From NCBI GenBank assembly GCA_021772975.1, contig JAJFKY010000022.1:62001-126000 (forward strand): DNA of 64,000 nucleotides, given 5' to 3'. The stretch comes from Gammaproteobacteria bacterium (lineage in GTDB: Bacteria; Pseudomonadota; Gammaproteobacteria; Xanthomonadales; Wenzhouxiangellaceae). Positions 16,854-27,154 of this stretch are shown in pieces. Within the stretch, counting starts at the first letter, position 1. Each line of letters begins with the position of its first letter. A program made the translations under genes and the position numbers. A model generated the notes under the pieces. It was not told where the DNA came from and did not search any database. It saw nothing but the letters and a program-made list of their open reading frames with translations.

Positions 16854-18857
16854 ATGACCGAAAGACGGACACTGGCCAACGCTATTCGCGCGCTCAGTAT
16901 GGACGCAGTGCAGCAGGCCAACAGCGGCCATCCCGGCATGCCCATGGGCATGGCCGACATCGCTGAAGTGTTGTGGAACGATTATTACCAGCACAACCCG
17001 GCCAATCCGGGCTGGTGGGACCGCGACCGGTTTATCCTATCCAACGGACACGGCTCAATGCTGCACTATTCGCTGCTGCATCTGAGCGGCTACAACCTGA
17101 GCATCGATGATCTGAAAAGTTTCCGGCAGTTGCACAGCAAAACCGCCGGACATCCCGAATATGGTGAAACGCCGGGTATCGAAACCACCACTGGCCCGCT
17201 TGGTCAGGGGCTGGCCAACGCAGTTGGCATGGCGCTGGCCGAAAAGCTGCTGGCAGCGCGCTATAACCGGGATGACATCAATCTGATTGATCACTACACC
17301 TGGGTGTTGCTGGGTGACGGCTGTCTGATGGAGGGTATCTCGCATGAAGTCTGCTCACTGGCAGGCACCCTCAAGCTGGATAAACTGATCTGCTTTTATG
17401 ATGACAACAATATTTCCATTGACGGTGAAGTCGACGGCTGGTTCAGTGATGACACACCGGCGCGCTTCCGGGCTTACAACTGGCAGGTAATCGAAGCCGT
17501 TGACGGACATGATCCAGCCGCCATAACCGCAGCCATCGATCAGGCCCGCAGCAACACTCATCAGCCTACCCTGATCTGCTGCAAAACCATCATTGGCTAT
17601 GGTTCACCCAACAAACAGGGCACCGCCGCTACCCACGGCGCCGCGCTGGGTGCTGACGAAGTTCAGGCTACCCGCGAGCAACTGGGCTGGCCGCACCCCG
17701 CCTTTGTGGTACCCGATGACATTTATGCTGCCTGGGACGCCAGCGAGCGCGGTAATCAGGCCGAACATCAATGGCAGCAACGCTGGCAGAATTATCAGAA
17801 CCTTTATCCGCAGGAAGCGCTTGAACTGCAACGCCGGATGCAGCATGAACTGCCAGCCGACTGGTCTGGCAGCGTGCTGCGGAATATGCAACAGCTGCAG
17901 TCCGAAGCCCCCCGGATAGCAACCCGCAAAGCTTCTGAACTGGCCCTGGAGGCTCTCGCGCCTATGCTGCCCGAACTGGTCGGCGGTTCAGCCGATCTGG
18001 CCGGCTCCAATAACACCATCTGGTCCGGCAGCGTAGACGTCAATCAGGACGCTGCGCGTGGCAATTACATCTATTTCGGCGTCCGCGAGTTCGGTATGAC
18101 CGCGCTGGCCAATGGTTTGGCTCTGCACGGCGGCTTTCTGCCCTATGTCGCCACCTTTCTGGTGTTCTCGGACTATGCCCGCAACGCGGTGCGCATGTCG
18201 GCATTACTACCTGCGCAGGTGGTGCATGTGTATACCCATGATTCCATCGGTCTGGGTGAAGATGGTCCTACCCATCAGCCGGTCGAGCAGCTGGCCAGTC
18301 TGCGTTTGATTCCGGGGCTGATGGTATGGCGCCCCTGCGATGCGGTCGAGACCCTGGCAGCCTGGGCGGATGCAGTGGAAAACCATCTGCAACCCAGTGC
18401 CCTTATTCTGTCCCGTCAAAATCTCGCCCCGCAGGCACGCAACGAACAGCAGTTGGCCAATATCAAACGGGGTGGTTATATCCTGCATGACCCTGATGGA
18501 GACGCACAGGCGGTAATCCTGGCGACCGGTTCCGAGGTGGAACTGGCGATTGCCGCCGCCAGCCAACTGGCGGATGAGAATGTTGCGGTACGGGTGGTCT
18601 CACTACCTAACCCGGAACGTTTCATGGCCCAGACTGAAGCTTATCGCGAGCAGGTGCTGCCCGCCGGGCTGACTGCGCGGATAGCCGTAGAGGCAGGCGT
18701 CACCTGCTACTGGCGCGGCTGGGTAGGCACTGCCGGCGAGGTGATCGGCGTGGACCAGTTTGGCGCCTCGGCGCCGGGTGATGTGTTATTCAAACATTTT
18801 GGTTTAACGGTCGACAAAGTGGTTGCCGCCGTTAAGGCCAGCCTCAATAAACAATAG
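16854..18857 (+). CDS. tkt: transketolase
   Basis: 667 residues from ATG 16854 (E. coli TktA 663). A longer frame to 16758 adds 32 unconserved residues. Thiamine-diphosphate enzyme moving C2 units between sugar phosphates in the non-oxidative pentose phosphate pathway. Motifs: '[20 protein letters not shown]', '[16 protein letters not shown]', TPP-binding '[19 protein letters not shown]...[10 protein letters not shown]', '[23 protein letters not shown]', and '[20 protein letters not shown]'. First gene of a closely spaced run with gap (26 bp), pgk and pyk. Confidence 0.97.
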   Translation: MTERRTLANAIRALSMDAVQQANSGHPGMPMGMADIAEVLWNDYYQHNPANPGWWDRDRFILSNGHGSMLHYSLLHLSGYNLSIDDLKSFRQLHSKTAGHPEYGETPGIETTTGPLGQGLANAVGMALAEKLLAARYNRDDINLIDHYTWVLLGDGCLMEGISHEVCSLAGTLKLDKLICFYDDNNISIDGEVDGWFSDDTPARFRAYNWQVIEAVDGHDPAAITAAIDQARSNTHQPTLICCKTIIGYGSPNKQGTAATHGAALGADEVQATREQLGWPHPAFVVPDDIYAAWDASERGNQAEHQWQQRWQNYQNLYPQEALELQRRMQHELPADWSGSVLRNMQQLQSEAPRIATRKASELALEALAPMLPELVGGSADLAGSNNTIWSGSVDVNQDAARGNYIYFGVREFGMTALANGLALHGGFLPYVATFLVFSDYARNAVRMSALLPAQVVHVYTHDSIGLGEDGPTHQPVEQLASLRLIPGLMVWRPCDAVETLAAWADAVENHLQPSALILSRQNLAPQARNEQQLANIKRGGYILHDPDGDAQAVILATGSEVELAIAAASQLADENVAVRVVSLPNPERFMAQTEAYREQVLPAGLTARIAVEAGVTCYWRGWVGTAGEVIGVDQFGASAPGDVLFKHFGLTVDKVVAAVKASLNKQ

Positions 18858-18883
18858 CAAACAAGCACTTTGGAGAAACAGTT

Positions 18884-19897
18884 ATGACCATTAAAGTTGC
18901 CATCAACGGGTATGGGCGCATAGGCCGCAACGTACTGCGGGCGGTATTTGAAAGCGGCCGCGATCAGGAACTGAAAATCGTCGCGATCAATGATCTGGGT
19001 GACGCCGAAACTAATGCGCACCTGACCCGCTTTGACACCGCGCATGGTCCATTCCCGGGCGAAGTCAGTGTGACCAATGGCGATCTGGTGGTGAATGGTC
19101 AACACATCCGGGTACTGGCCGAGCGCAACCCGGCCGCCCTGCCCTGGGACGAGTTGGGTGTCGATGTGGTGCTGGAATGCACCGGCCTGTTCAACAGCAA
19201 GGAAAAAGCCAGTGCCCACATCCAGGCTGGCGCTAAGAAAGTGGTCCTTTCCGCGCCGGGCGGCAGTGATGTGGATGCCACCATTGTGTATGGCGTTAAC
19301 CATACTGTCCTGAAAGCCAGCCATACGGTTATTTCCAATGCCTCCTGCACCACCAATTGTCTGGCGCCACTGGTCAAGCCACTGCATGAGGCACTGGGGC
19401 TGGAAAGCGGCCTGATGACCACTATTCATGCCTATACCAATGATCAGGTTCTGACCGACGTTTATCACAAAGATCTGCGCCGGGCGCGCTCTGCCACCAG
19501 CAGCCAGATACCCACCAAGACCGGCGCCGCTTCAGCGGTTGGCCTGGTGCTGCCGGAACTTAACGGCAAACTGGATGGTTTTGCGATGCGGGTCCCGACC
19601 ATTAATGTATCGGTGGTCGATCTGACCTTTAATGCCGGCCGGGATACTACGGTTGAAGAAGTCAACAGCATCCTGAAAAACGCCAGCGAGAATGAATTAA
19701 ATGGCATCCTGGCCTATAACGAGTTGCCGCTGGTATCGATTGATTTCAATCACAATCCGGCCTCCAGCATTGTTGATTCCGGTCTGACCAAGGTAATGCA
19801 GGGCCGCCTGGTCAAGGTTTTATCCTGGTACGACAACGAGTGGGGTTTCTCCAATCGCATGCTCGATACCACCGTTGCATTGATGAACGCCGCTTAA
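18884..19897 (+). CDS. gap: glyceraldehyde-3-phosphate dehydrogenase, type I
   Basis: 337 residues. NAD-binding fold '[16 protein letters not shown]' (5-20), active-site Cys155 in '[13 protein letters not shown]', and C-terminal '[12 protein letters not shown]'. It catalyses the oxidative phosphorylation of glyceraldehyde 3-phosphate. 'AINDLGD' after strand 2 carries the Asp usual in NAD-dependent enzymes. Since the window has tkt and pgk beside it, it could serve either glycolysis or gluconeogenesis; an erythrose-4-phosphate dehydrogenase (epd) role is a less likely alternative. GGAG precedes the ATG by seven bases. Confidence 0.95.
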   Translation: MTIKVAINGYGRIGRNVLRAVFESGRDQELKIVAINDLGDAETNAHLTRFDTAHGPFPGEVSVTNGDLVVNGQHIRVLAERNPAALPWDELGVDVVLECTGLFNSKEKASAHIQAGAKKVVLSAPGGSDVDATIVYGVNHTVLKASHTVISNASCTTNCLAPLVKPLHEALGLESGLMTTIHAYTNDQVLTDVYHKDLRRARSATSSQIPTKTGAASAVGLVLPELNGKLDGFAMRVPTINVSVVDLTFNAGRDTTVEEVNSILKNASENELNGILAYNELPLVSIDFNHNPASSIVDSGLTKVMQGRLVKVLSWYDNEWGFSNRMLDTTVALMNAA

Positions 19898-19908
19898 TCT
19901 GATCATTC

Positions 19909-21063
19909 ATGCGTACTCTGCACGACATCGATATCGGCGCCAAGCGCGTTTTGATCCGCGAGGACCTGAACGTGCCGATCAGCGATGGTCAGGTCAGCTC
20001 GGATGTCCGCATCCGGGCCGCTCTGCCGACGCTGCAATATGCCCTGCAACAGGGTGCGGCCGTGCTGGTCATGTCACACCTGGGCCGGCCCGCCGAAGGA
20101 CAGCCGGAACCTCAGTTTTCATTGGCGCCGGTGGCACAACGCCTGTCCGAACTGCTCGGTCAGAACGTACGTCTGGTCAGTGACTGGCTGGATGGTGTGA
20201 GTGTCAGTGCCGGGGAAATCGTACTGTGTGAGAACGTGCGTTTCTGTACCGGCGAAAAAGTTAACGATCCGGAACTGGCGGCCCGCATGGCGGCCCTGTG
20301 CGATGTCTTCGTGATGGATGCATTCGGCACTGCGCACCGGGCTCAGGCCAGCACCGAAGGCGTTATCCACGCCGCGCCGATAGCGGTGGCGGGACCATTG
20401 CTACAGGCCGAACTGGATGCCCTGGGCAAGGTGCTGCATGAACCCCGGCGCCCATTGGTGGCCATTATCGGTGGTTCTAAAGTCTCCACCAAACTCGGGG
20501 TAATGCACAATATTCTGCCCCAGGTCGATCATTTGATCGTGGGCGGCGGCATCGCCAATACTCTGCTGGCTGCGGCTGGCCAACCGGTCGGGCAATCTCT
20601 GCACGAACCGGATTTACTCACTGCCGCCCGCTCGCTGCTGGACAGCGGCAAAATACCACTGCCCACCGACGTGGTGGTTGGCGACAGCTTCAGCGCTACT
20701 GCTCAGGCGAGCACTAAACTGGTTGCTGAACTCAGCAGTGAGGATATGATTCTGGATATCGGCCCGGACACTGTGCGTGCTTACGCCGATATTATCGCCA
20801 CTGCCGGTACGATTTTATGGAACGGTCCGGTCGGTGTATTCGAGTTTCCGGCGTTTGCGGCCGGCACTCGGGCGCTGGCGGAAATGATCGCCGCATCGGA
20901 TGCTTTCTCAGTCGCTGGTGGTGGCGATACCCTGGCGGCCATTGAGCAGTTTGGCGTAGCCAAAAAAATAAGCTATCAATCTACCGGTGGCGGTGCATTC
21001 CTGGAATATGTCGAGGGCAAGCCGCTGCCTGCCGTGACTGCCCTGCAGGCACGCCAGCACTGA
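19909..21063 (+). CDS. pgk: phosphoglycerate kinase
   Basis: 384 residues (family about 387-415). Transfers the acyl phosphate of 1,3-bisphosphoglycerate to ADP. '[14 protein letters not shown]' (substrate Arg/Asp), 'VMSHLGRP', '[13 protein letters not shown]', '[15 protein letters not shown]', '[11 protein letters not shown]', '[12 protein letters not shown]' and '[15 protein letters not shown]...[14 protein letters not shown]' are all present. One small difference from many homologues is '[11 protein letters not shown]' in place of 'STKL.ll..L'. It begins 11 bp after gap and is probably translated from the same message; no strong ribosome site is visible before its ATG. Confidence 0.97.
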   Translation: MRTLHDIDIGAKRVLIREDLNVPISDGQVSSDVRIRAALPTLQYALQQGAAVLVMSHLGRPAEGQPEPQFSLAPVAQRLSELLGQNVRLVSDWLDGVSVSAGEIVLCENVRFCTGEKVNDPELAARMAALCDVFVMDAFGTAHRAQASTEGVIHAAPIAVAGPLLQAELDALGKVLHEPRRPLVAIIGGSKVSTKLGVMHNILPQVDHLIVGGGIANTLLAAAGQPVGQSLHEPDLLTAARSLLDSGKIPLPTDVVVGDSFSATAQASTKLVAELSSEDMILDIGPDTVRAYADIIATAGTILWNGPVGVFEFPAFAAGTRALAEMIAASDAFSVAGGGDTLAAIEQFGVAKKISYQSTGGGAFLEYVEGKPLPAVTALQARQH

Positions 21064-21076
21064 TTCGAACTGAAGC

Positions 21077-22564
21077 ATGTCCTCCGCTGCACTGACTAAC
21101 CGCCGCCGCACCAAAATCGTGGCCACCCTGGGACCCGCCACTGACGACCCCAAAGTATTGCAGGAGCTGTTCAGGGCCGGGGTCGATGTGGTGCGGATCA
21201 ATTTTTCACATGGTGGCCATGCCGGGGTGCGCGAGCGCGTCTCGCTGGTGCGCGACGCTGCGGCCCAAGTCCAGCGAGAGATCGCCATCCTGGCGGATTT
21301 GCGTGGTCCCAAGATTCGCATCGAGCGTTTTGCCGAAGGCCCTATTGAACTGCAGCCCGGCCAGAGTTTTAATCTGAATGGCGACCCGGATGCACCGCCG
21401 GGTGACCAGCGTCAGGTTGGGATTACCTATAGCGGGCTGGCCAATGACGTCAACCCGGGTGATCGAATTCTGCTGGATGATGGCATGCTGGTGCTGGAAG
21501 TCACCGCTGTGGACGGCTTGCTGATCAAATGCCGGGTGATCACCGGTGGCAGACTGTCGGACCGCAAAGGACTGAACAAACAGGGGGGTGGCCTGTCGAT
21601 TCCCGGGCTGGCCGAACATGATCACGCTGATATCAGGCTGGTGGCTGAATTGGAGCTGGATTTCCTGGCGGTATCCTTCCCCCGTCATGCCGAAGACATG
21701 CACGCCGCACGTAAAGCTTTGCACGCACATGGCAGCCATGCGCAGTTAATCGCCAAAATTGAGCGCACCGAAGCCATCGAGAACCTGGCCGAAATCACCG
21801 AAGCCAGTGATGCGTTACTGGTTGCGCGGGGTGACCTGGGGGTGGAAATCGGCGATGCCGAACTGCCCGCCATCCAGAAACGGATTATTCAAACCGCCCT
21901 GGCCCACAACCGGGCCGTGATTACCGCCACCCAGATGATGCAGTCCATGATTGACAGCCCGTTGCCCACCCGCGCTGAAGTGCTGGACGTGGCCAATGCG
22001 GTGCTGGATGGCACCGATGCGGTGATGCTGTCGGCGGAAACCGCGGTCGGGCGGCATCCGGTTAAAGTGGTGGAGGCCATGCACCGGGTTTGCCTGGGTG
22101 CGGAACGACACCAGGACAATGCACCGCCCCCCGATGCCTCGCACCTTAACTTTGAGCGTATCGATCAGGCGATCGCCATGGCGGCCATGTTCACCGCCGC
22201 GCATCTGCCGGTGGCCGCGATCGTCGCCTTGACCGAATCAGGAGCCACCGCTAAATGGATGTCCCGGTTTCGTTCCAATGTACCGATCTACGCGGCTTCA
22301 CCGGTGGCCGGCAGCCGGCGTAGAATTGCGCTGTATCGGAACGTGTTCGCGGTTGCCAATACCGAGCTGGGCGAGGATATGGACAGCATTGTGCAACAGG
22401 CTCTGGACACCCTGGTCAGCAAAGGCTGTTTACGCAGCGATGACCGTGTACTGGTTACCATGGGCGACCGTCCCGGTCTGCGTGGCGGCACCAATTGTAT
22501 GAAGATAATCCAACTGAGCAGTGTCGGCATGGCTGAGGCTCAGACAGAATTATCGTATCAATAA
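21077..22564 (+). CDS. pyk: pyruvate kinase
   Basis: 495 residues. Converts phosphoenolpyruvate and ADP to pyruvate and ATP. 'RRTKIVATLGPATDDP', 'VVRINFSHGGH', 'DLRGPKIRIERF', 'ILLDDGMLVLEV', active-site 'LIAKIERTEAIENL', 'VARGDLGVEIG', 'TATQMMQSMIDSPLPTRAEVLDVANAVLDGTDAVMLS' (read in parts) and a C-terminal allosteric domain ending near 'VLVTMGDRPGLRGGTNCMKII'. Nearer in length to PykA than PykF of E. coli. Starts 13 bp after pgk. Confidence 0.96.
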   Translation: MSSAALTNRRRTKIVATLGPATDDPKVLQELFRAGVDVVRINFSHGGHAGVRERVSLVRDAAAQVQREIAILADLRGPKIRIERFAEGPIELQPGQSFNLNGDPDAPPGDQRQVGITYSGLANDVNPGDRILLDDGMLVLEVTAVDGLLIKCRVITGGRLSDRKGLNKQGGGLSIPGLAEHDHADIRLVAELELDFLAVSFPRHAEDMHAARKALHAHGSHAQLIAKIERTEAIENLAEITEASDALLVARGDLGVEIGDAELPAIQKRIIQTALAHNRAVITATQMMQSMIDSPLPTRAEVLDVANAVLDGTDAVMLSAETAVGRHPVKVVEAMHRVCLGAERHQDNAPPPDASHLNFERIDQAIAMAAMFTAAHLPVAAIVALTESGATAKWMSRFRSNVPIYAASPVAGSRRRIALYRNVFAVANTELGEDMDSIVQQALDTLVSKGCLRSDDRVLVTMGDRPGLRGGTNCMKIIQLSSVGMAEAQTELSYQ

Positions 22565-22586
22565 AGATTCTGCGAGGAGATACTGG

Positions 22587-23564
22587 ATGCGTAATAGTCA
22601 GTTGATATTGCTAATACTGTGCCTCAGCTGGTTAACCCCCGGCCAAGCTGACGAATCATTGCAAACCCCACAGGCTGAAGACAACACGACACCCGGGTTG
22701 TTCGGCGATACCCAGTTTCCGCCCTTCAGCGGCATGTTATTTGCCGGGACAGCGGGTAACTCGGCCAATCCCAATGACACCTTTAACGGCATTTCACTGA
22801 TCGACCCGGCCACCGGTACGGTGATCTTTAATGCGCCGAATATCCAGACCTGGGGGGCTGCCGCCGACCCTCTGTCCCGGCGCGTATTCTTCAGTGTTTC
22901 CAGCAACAGCATCGGCTCACTGGGTGGTGACGAACTGTTTGTGCTGTCGTATGACGGCGGCACGCCCGAATCACTGGGCGTTATTCTCGACCCTCTGGGT
23001 GAGCCGCTGCGCATGGATGGTCTGGCAGTGGTTGCCGGTCAACTTTATGCGGCCCTGGATGGCGCGCCCGGTGGCGGTGATCCGGATGGACTCTATCGCA
23101 TCAATCTGGACAGCAAGGTGTCTGAGCTGGTGGTCAGCTTTACCGGCATCGGCGGGCTGGATGCTGACCCGGTCAGTGGTCGTTTGTTTGGCACCAATGA
23201 TGATGAACTGGTACTGGTGGAAATTGATATCGCGGCAGGCACTGTCACCGATTTGATCGCCTATCCAGAGGGCATCAGCGATATTGATGGCCTGGCCGGG
23301 GCCGCTGATCTGCTCTACCTGGTAAGCGATGAAGACCAGCCGATTCAGCGCTTTGATCTAACCAGCAATGATTTCAGCATCACCCTGCCCTCACCGTTTA
23401 TCACCGCCGATACCTTCTCCGGCGCAGCCCTGGCAGCCGAGGCGCCGGTGGTTAAAGAGTTTGTGCCGCCTTCGGTACCCGCACTGAATGGCTGGGGTAT
23501 GCTGCTGCTGAGCACCAGTTTGCTGCTGATCGCAATCGCGGCACGCAGATTCTTCCAAGCCTGA
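22587..23564 (+). CDS. secreted protein with IPTL-CTERM-like C-terminal sorting signal
   Basis: 325 residues from ATG 22587, which has GAGGAG 8 bases upstream; the frame extends back into pyk, but only this start gives a signal peptide (core 'LILLILCLSWL'). The mature region alternates Gly/Asp-rich loops with short strands ('ATGTVIFNAPNIQTWGAAAD', 'GGDELFVLSYDGGTPESLG', 'GLYRINLDSKVSELVV', 'IDIAAGTVTDLI'), suggesting a beta-propeller-like domain. The C-terminus is 'VPALNGWGMLLL', a transmembrane helix, then 'ARRF'. That is the tripartite layout of IPTL-CTERM sorting domains (usual motif 'IPTLSEWG'). A non-metabolic gene inside a glycolytic operon. Two hairpins follow. Confidence 0.75.
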   Translation: MRNSQLILLILCLSWLTPGQADESLQTPQAEDNTTPGLFGDTQFPPFSGMLFAGTAGNSANPNDTFNGISLIDPATGTVIFNAPNIQTWGAAADPLSRRVFFSVSSNSIGSLGGDELFVLSYDGGTPESLGVILDPLGEPLRMDGLAVVAGQLYAALDGAPGGGDPDGLYRINLDSKVSELVVSFTGIGGLDADPVSGRLFGTNDDELVLVEIDIAAGTVTDLIAYPEGISDIDGLAGAADLLYLVSDEDQPIQRFDLTSNDFSITLPSPFITADTFSGAALAAEAPVVKEFVPPSVPALNGWGMLLLSTSLLLIAIAARRFFQA

Positions 23565-23571
23565 ATCAAGT

Positions 23572-23629
23572 CTGCCGTCTCAGGCAGCTTTTCAAACGAC
23601 CTGGAAGCATGGCCGGGCTTACCCCGGCC
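23572..23629 (+). terminator. possible terminator or attenuator between the IPTL-CTERM-like gene and fba
   Basis: Two hairpins in tandem: CTGCC/GGCAG (23572-23587) followed by CTTTTC, then GGCCGGG/CCCGGCC (23611-23629). The first has a modest T tract. With the 206-bp gap this suggests that fba has its own promoter; 'TACAAT' at 23723-23728 is a candidate -10 without a good -35. Confidence 0.5.
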
Positions 23630-23770
23630 AGTCGGATCATGTGGTCTATCAGCGCAGCTATGCAAACCATCCGGACCCACCTGGAGTATTCATACTGGAG
23701 TGCCATTACCAGCCCAACCCGTTACAATAGTTGACCGGCAAAAAACAGTATTTTCAGGAGACCGCAAGGC

Positions 23771-24784
23771 ATGGATATTTCAGAACTGGTTACCACCGCA
23801 CAAGCTCTCGTCGCACCGGGCAAAGGCATCCTCGCGATTGACGAAAGCACCGGCACAATCGCCAAGCGGTTTGCCACAGTCAATGTGGAACCCACCGAAC
23901 AGTCTCGCTGCCATTACCGCAGCACACTGCTGACCACACCAGGCCTGGGCGAGCATATCTCCGGCGCCATTTTGTTTGACGAAACCCTGCGGCAAGCCAC
24001 TCCGGACGGTCAGCCACTGGTGCGGGTGATGCAGGAACAGGGCATTCTGCCCGGTATTAAAGTGGATAAAGGCGCGCATGAGCTGGCCGGGCATGGCGGT
24101 GAAAAGGTCACCGAGGGTCTGGACGGTCTGCGCGAGCGGCTGCAGGAATATTATGCGCTGGGCGCACGCTTCGCCAAATGGCGGGCAGTGATTACTATCG
24201 GTGATGGCATTCCAAGTTCTGCCTGCATCGAAGCCAATGCACATGCGCTGGCTCGCTACGCCGCGTTATGTCAGGAAACCGGTCTGGTGCCGATCGTGGA
24301 ACCGGAAGTACTGATGGACGGCAACCATGATCTGGATGATTGTTTCGACGTGACCGAGGCCACCCTGCGCAGTCTGTTTGCGCAACTGTATGATCAGGAT
24401 GTCATCCTGGAAGGCGTGGTACTGAAGGCTTCGATGGTGATTTCCGGTAGTGACTGTGACGAGCGCGCGGATGTCGAAGAAGTAGCCCAGGCAACGCTGA
24501 CCTGTCTGCTGAATGCGGTGCCGGCAGCGGTGGCGGGGATTGTGTTTTTGTCCGGTGGACAGGGTGATCAGGAAGCCACTGCTCATCTGGACGCCATGAA
24601 CCGCATGGGCGAGTTTGCCTGGCCACTGAGCTTTTCCTATGGACGTGCATTGCAGCAACAGGCGCTGAAAACCTGGGCAGCCCATCAGGACAATCCTGAG
24701 CCGGCCCAGCAGGCACTGGCTCACCGGGCGAAAATGAATGGTTTGGCAGCGCTGGGGGAATATGATCCGGCACTGGAAAAATAG
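23771..24784 (+). CDS. fba: fructose-bisphosphate aldolase, class I (eukaryotic-like)
   Basis: 337 residues. Metal-independent aldolase cleaving fructose 1,6-bisphosphate through a lysine Schiff base. 'GKGILAIDESTGTIAKRF' near residues 17-34, 'EQGILPGIKVDKG', 'FAKWRAVI', 'VPIVEPEVLMDG.H' and 'EGVVLKASMVISG' with the Schiff-base lysine, and the phosphate-binding 'GIVFLSGGQGDQEAT' are as in animal and plant class I enzymes ('LLKPNMV', 'FLSGGQSEEEA'). Many gammaproteobacteria instead have the zinc class II enzyme. The final Tyr that closes the active site in rabbit aldolase is not matched exactly here (ends 'GEYDPALEK'). Confidence 0.94.
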   Translation: MDISELVTTAQALVAPGKGILAIDESTGTIAKRFATVNVEPTEQSRCHYRSTLLTTPGLGEHISGAILFDETLRQATPDGQPLVRVMQEQGILPGIKVDKGAHELAGHGGEKVTEGLDGLRERLQEYYALGARFAKWRAVITIGDGIPSSACIEANAHALARYAALCQETGLVPIVEPEVLMDGNHDLDDCFDVTEATLRSLFAQLYDQDVILEGVVLKASMVISGSDCDERADVEEVAQATLTCLLNAVPAAVAGIVFLSGGQGDQEATAHLDAMNRMGEFAWPLSFSYGRALQQQALKTWAAHQDNPEPAQQALAHRAKMNGLAALGEYDPALEK

Positions 24785-24808
24785 ACTCAATCAGACCGGA
24801 CATTAGTT

Positions 24809-27142
24809 ATGGACGAGAAACTTCGACGCGACGCGCTTGAATATCACCGCTGGCCGGTGCCGGGCAAAATCCGGATATCCCCTACCAAGGCACTGACCAC
24901 GCAAAAAGATCTGGCGATGGCCTATTCGCCCGGGGTCGCGGCAGCGTCCGAACTGATCCATGAAAATCCGGCCGAGGCCGCCAACCTGACCGCACGCGGC
25001 AATCTGGTGGCGGTTATCAGCAATGGCACCGCGGTGCTGGGGCTGGGCGCCATCGGTCCGCTGGCCGCCAAGCCGGTAATGGAAGGCAAAGGCGTGCTGT
25101 TCCGGAAGTTCGCCGGCATCGATGTATTTGATATCGAAATTGACGAGCGCGATCCGGGCAAACTGGTGGATATTATCGCCAGTCTGGAACCCACTTTTGG
25201 CGGTATCAATCTGGAAGACATCAAGGCCCCGGAGTGCTTCGAAGTTGAGGAAAAACTCAAGCAGAGAATGGGCATACCGGTGTTTCATGATGATCAACAC
25301 GGCACCGCGGTCATCACCGCTGCCGCTGTGATCAATGCGCTGCACGTGGTGGATAAAAAAATTGAGGATGTGCAGCTGACGGCTTCCGGCGCCGGGGCTG
25401 CCGGCATGGCCTGCCTGGATTTACTGGTCAGCCTGGGAATGACGCGTGAACATATTATTGTGTGTGACCGCAATGGTGTGGTCCATGTCGGCCGCACCGA
25501 GGATATGGACGAGCGCAAGGCCGGCTACGCACGCGATATCCCGGCTCGCACCCTAGCCGAGGCGATTCAAGGCGCGGATATCTTTCTCGGTGTCTCCGCG
25601 CCCGGGGTATTAAAGCCCGAGATGGTGCAGGACATGGCAGAGCAGCCGATTATTCTGGCGCTGGCCAATCCGGTGCCGGAAATCATGCCGGACGTGGCCC
25701 GCAAGGCGCGCCCGGATGCCATTATCGCCACTGGCCGTTCGGACTTCCCGAACCAGGTCAATAATGTGCTGTGCTTTCCTTATCTGTTCCGCGGCGCCCT
25801 GGACGTCGGAGCGCGTACCATTAATGAAGCCATGAAGCTGGCCTGCGCACATGCCCTGGCAGAGCTGACCCGGCTGGAGTCCAGCGATGTCAGCGCCGCT
25901 GCTTACGGCGGCAAAACCCCTCAGTTCGGACCGGAATATCTGATTCCGCAGCCTTTTGACCCGCGCCTGCTCGGACATCTGGCGCCGGCGGTGGCACAGG
26001 CTGCCATGGATACCGGTATTGCCGAGCGTCCGATCGCAGACATGGATGCCTACCGGGAACAGCTGAATCAATTCGTATTCCGTACCGGCCTGCTGATGAA
26101 ACCGGTATTTGATGCGGCCCGGGCCAACCCGCGGCGGGTGATCTTCGCCGAGGGCGAACATGAAACCGTGCTGCGGGCAGTCCAGACGATTATCGATGAT
26201 GGCCTGGCGATACCCATTCTGATCGGTCGCCCGGAAGTGGTCAAAATGCGGGTGGAGCGGATGGGCCTGCGTTTGGAAGCCGGCCGGGATTTTGAACTGA
26301 TCAACCCACATTCGGACCCCCGCTATAAGGATTACTGGAAGACCTATCACGAACTGATGCAACGCCGGGGCGTATCACCGGAAGGCGCTAAATCCATCGT
26401 GCGCACCCGGGAAAGCGTGATTGCCGCACTGGCCGTCAAGCTGGGCGATGCGGATGCCATGATCACCGGCCTGGTCGGCCGTTATCAAAGCAAATTGCAC
26501 TATGTGCTGAATGTGCTGGGCGTCCGTGACGGCGTTGATACAGTCGGCGCGTTAAGCGTGCTGACCGGCGACAGCGGTACCTATTTTGTCTGTGATACCC
26601 ACGTCAACGCCAACCCCACTGCCGAGCAGATCGCCGAGTTGACCGAGATGGCTGCTGAGAAAGTGCGCCTGTTCGGGCTGCAACCCAAAGTCGCTCTGTT
26701 GTCACATTCTGCTTTTGGCAGTCACCATGACCGGGATGCGCAAAAAATGCAACGCGCCCTGCAGCTGTTGCGCAACCGCTGTCCGGAACTGGAGGTCGAA
26801 GGCGAGATGACCGCTGACGCCGCTTTATCAGAAGATTTTCGTGAGACCCTATTCCCGCGTTCGGTACTCACCGGAAGCGCCAATCTGCTGGTGATGCCGG
26901 ATCAGGACGCGGCGCATATTGCGTTTAATTTCGCCCGCCTGCTGACCAAAGGGGTCAGTGTTGGTCCGATCCTGATGGGCGCCGGTATGCCGGCACATAT
27001 CCTGACACCCTCGGCGACCGTGCGCCGGGTAATAAATATGACCGCTATCGCCTGCGTAGACGCACAGCGTTTTGAATATGACCGGCAGGCACATTTATTC
27101 GATGGCTTCCGTGAAATTGATGACGCGGAAGACTGGACTTAA
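24809..27142 (+). CDS. maeB: NADP-dependent malic enzyme with phosphotransacetylase-like domain
   Basis: 777 residues (E. coli MaeB 759). N-terminal malic enzyme part (1 to about 430): '[18 protein letters not shown]', '[15 protein letters not shown]', '[11 protein letters not shown]', '[18 protein letters not shown]', '[14 protein letters not shown]' and the dinucleotide-binding '[17 protein letters not shown]'. C-terminal PTA-like domain (about 430-777): '[17 protein letters not shown]', '[11 protein letters not shown]', 'HSAFGSH', '[16 protein letters not shown]'. Decarboxylates malate to pyruvate, which feeds the pyruvate dehydrogenase encoded next. The PTA part is usually regulatory (acetyl-CoA sensing). 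24 bp after fba, 12 bp before aceE. Confidence 0.97.
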   Translation: MDEKLRRDALEYHRWPVPGKIRISPTKALTTQKDLAMAYSPGVAAASELIHENPAEAANLTARGNLVAVISNGTAVLGLGAIGPLAAKPVMEGKGVLFRKFAGIDVFDIEIDERDPGKLVDIIASLEPTFGGINLEDIKAPECFEVEEKLKQRMGIPVFHDDQHGTAVITAAAVINALHVVDKKIEDVQLTASGAGAAGMACLDLLVSLGMTREHIIVCDRNGVVHVGRTEDMDERKAGYARDIPARTLAEAIQGADIFLGVSAPGVLKPEMVQDMAEQPIILALANPVPEIMPDVARKARPDAIIATGRSDFPNQVNNVLCFPYLFRGALDVGARTINEAMKLACAHALAELTRLESSDVSAAAYGGKTPQFGPEYLIPQPFDPRLLGHLAPAVAQAAMDTGIAERPIADMDAYREQLNQFVFRTGLLMKPVFDAARANPRRVIFAEGEHETVLRAVQTIIDDGLAIPILIGRPEVVKMRVERMGLRLEAGRDFELINPHSDPRYKDYWKTYHELMQRRGVSPEGAKSIVRTRESVIAALAVKLGDADAMITGLVGRYQSKLHYVLNVLGVRDGVDTVGALSVLTGDSGTYFVCDTHVNANPTAEQIAELTEMAAEKVRLFGLQPKVALLSHSAFGSHHDRDAQKMQRALQLLRNRCPELEVEGEMTADAALSEDFRETLFPRSVLTGSANLLVMPDQDAAHIAFNFARLLTKGVSVGPILMGAGMPAHILTPSATVRRVINMTAIACVDAQRFEYDRQAHLFDGFREIDDAEDWT

Positions 27143-27154
27143 TCTGGAGCATGC

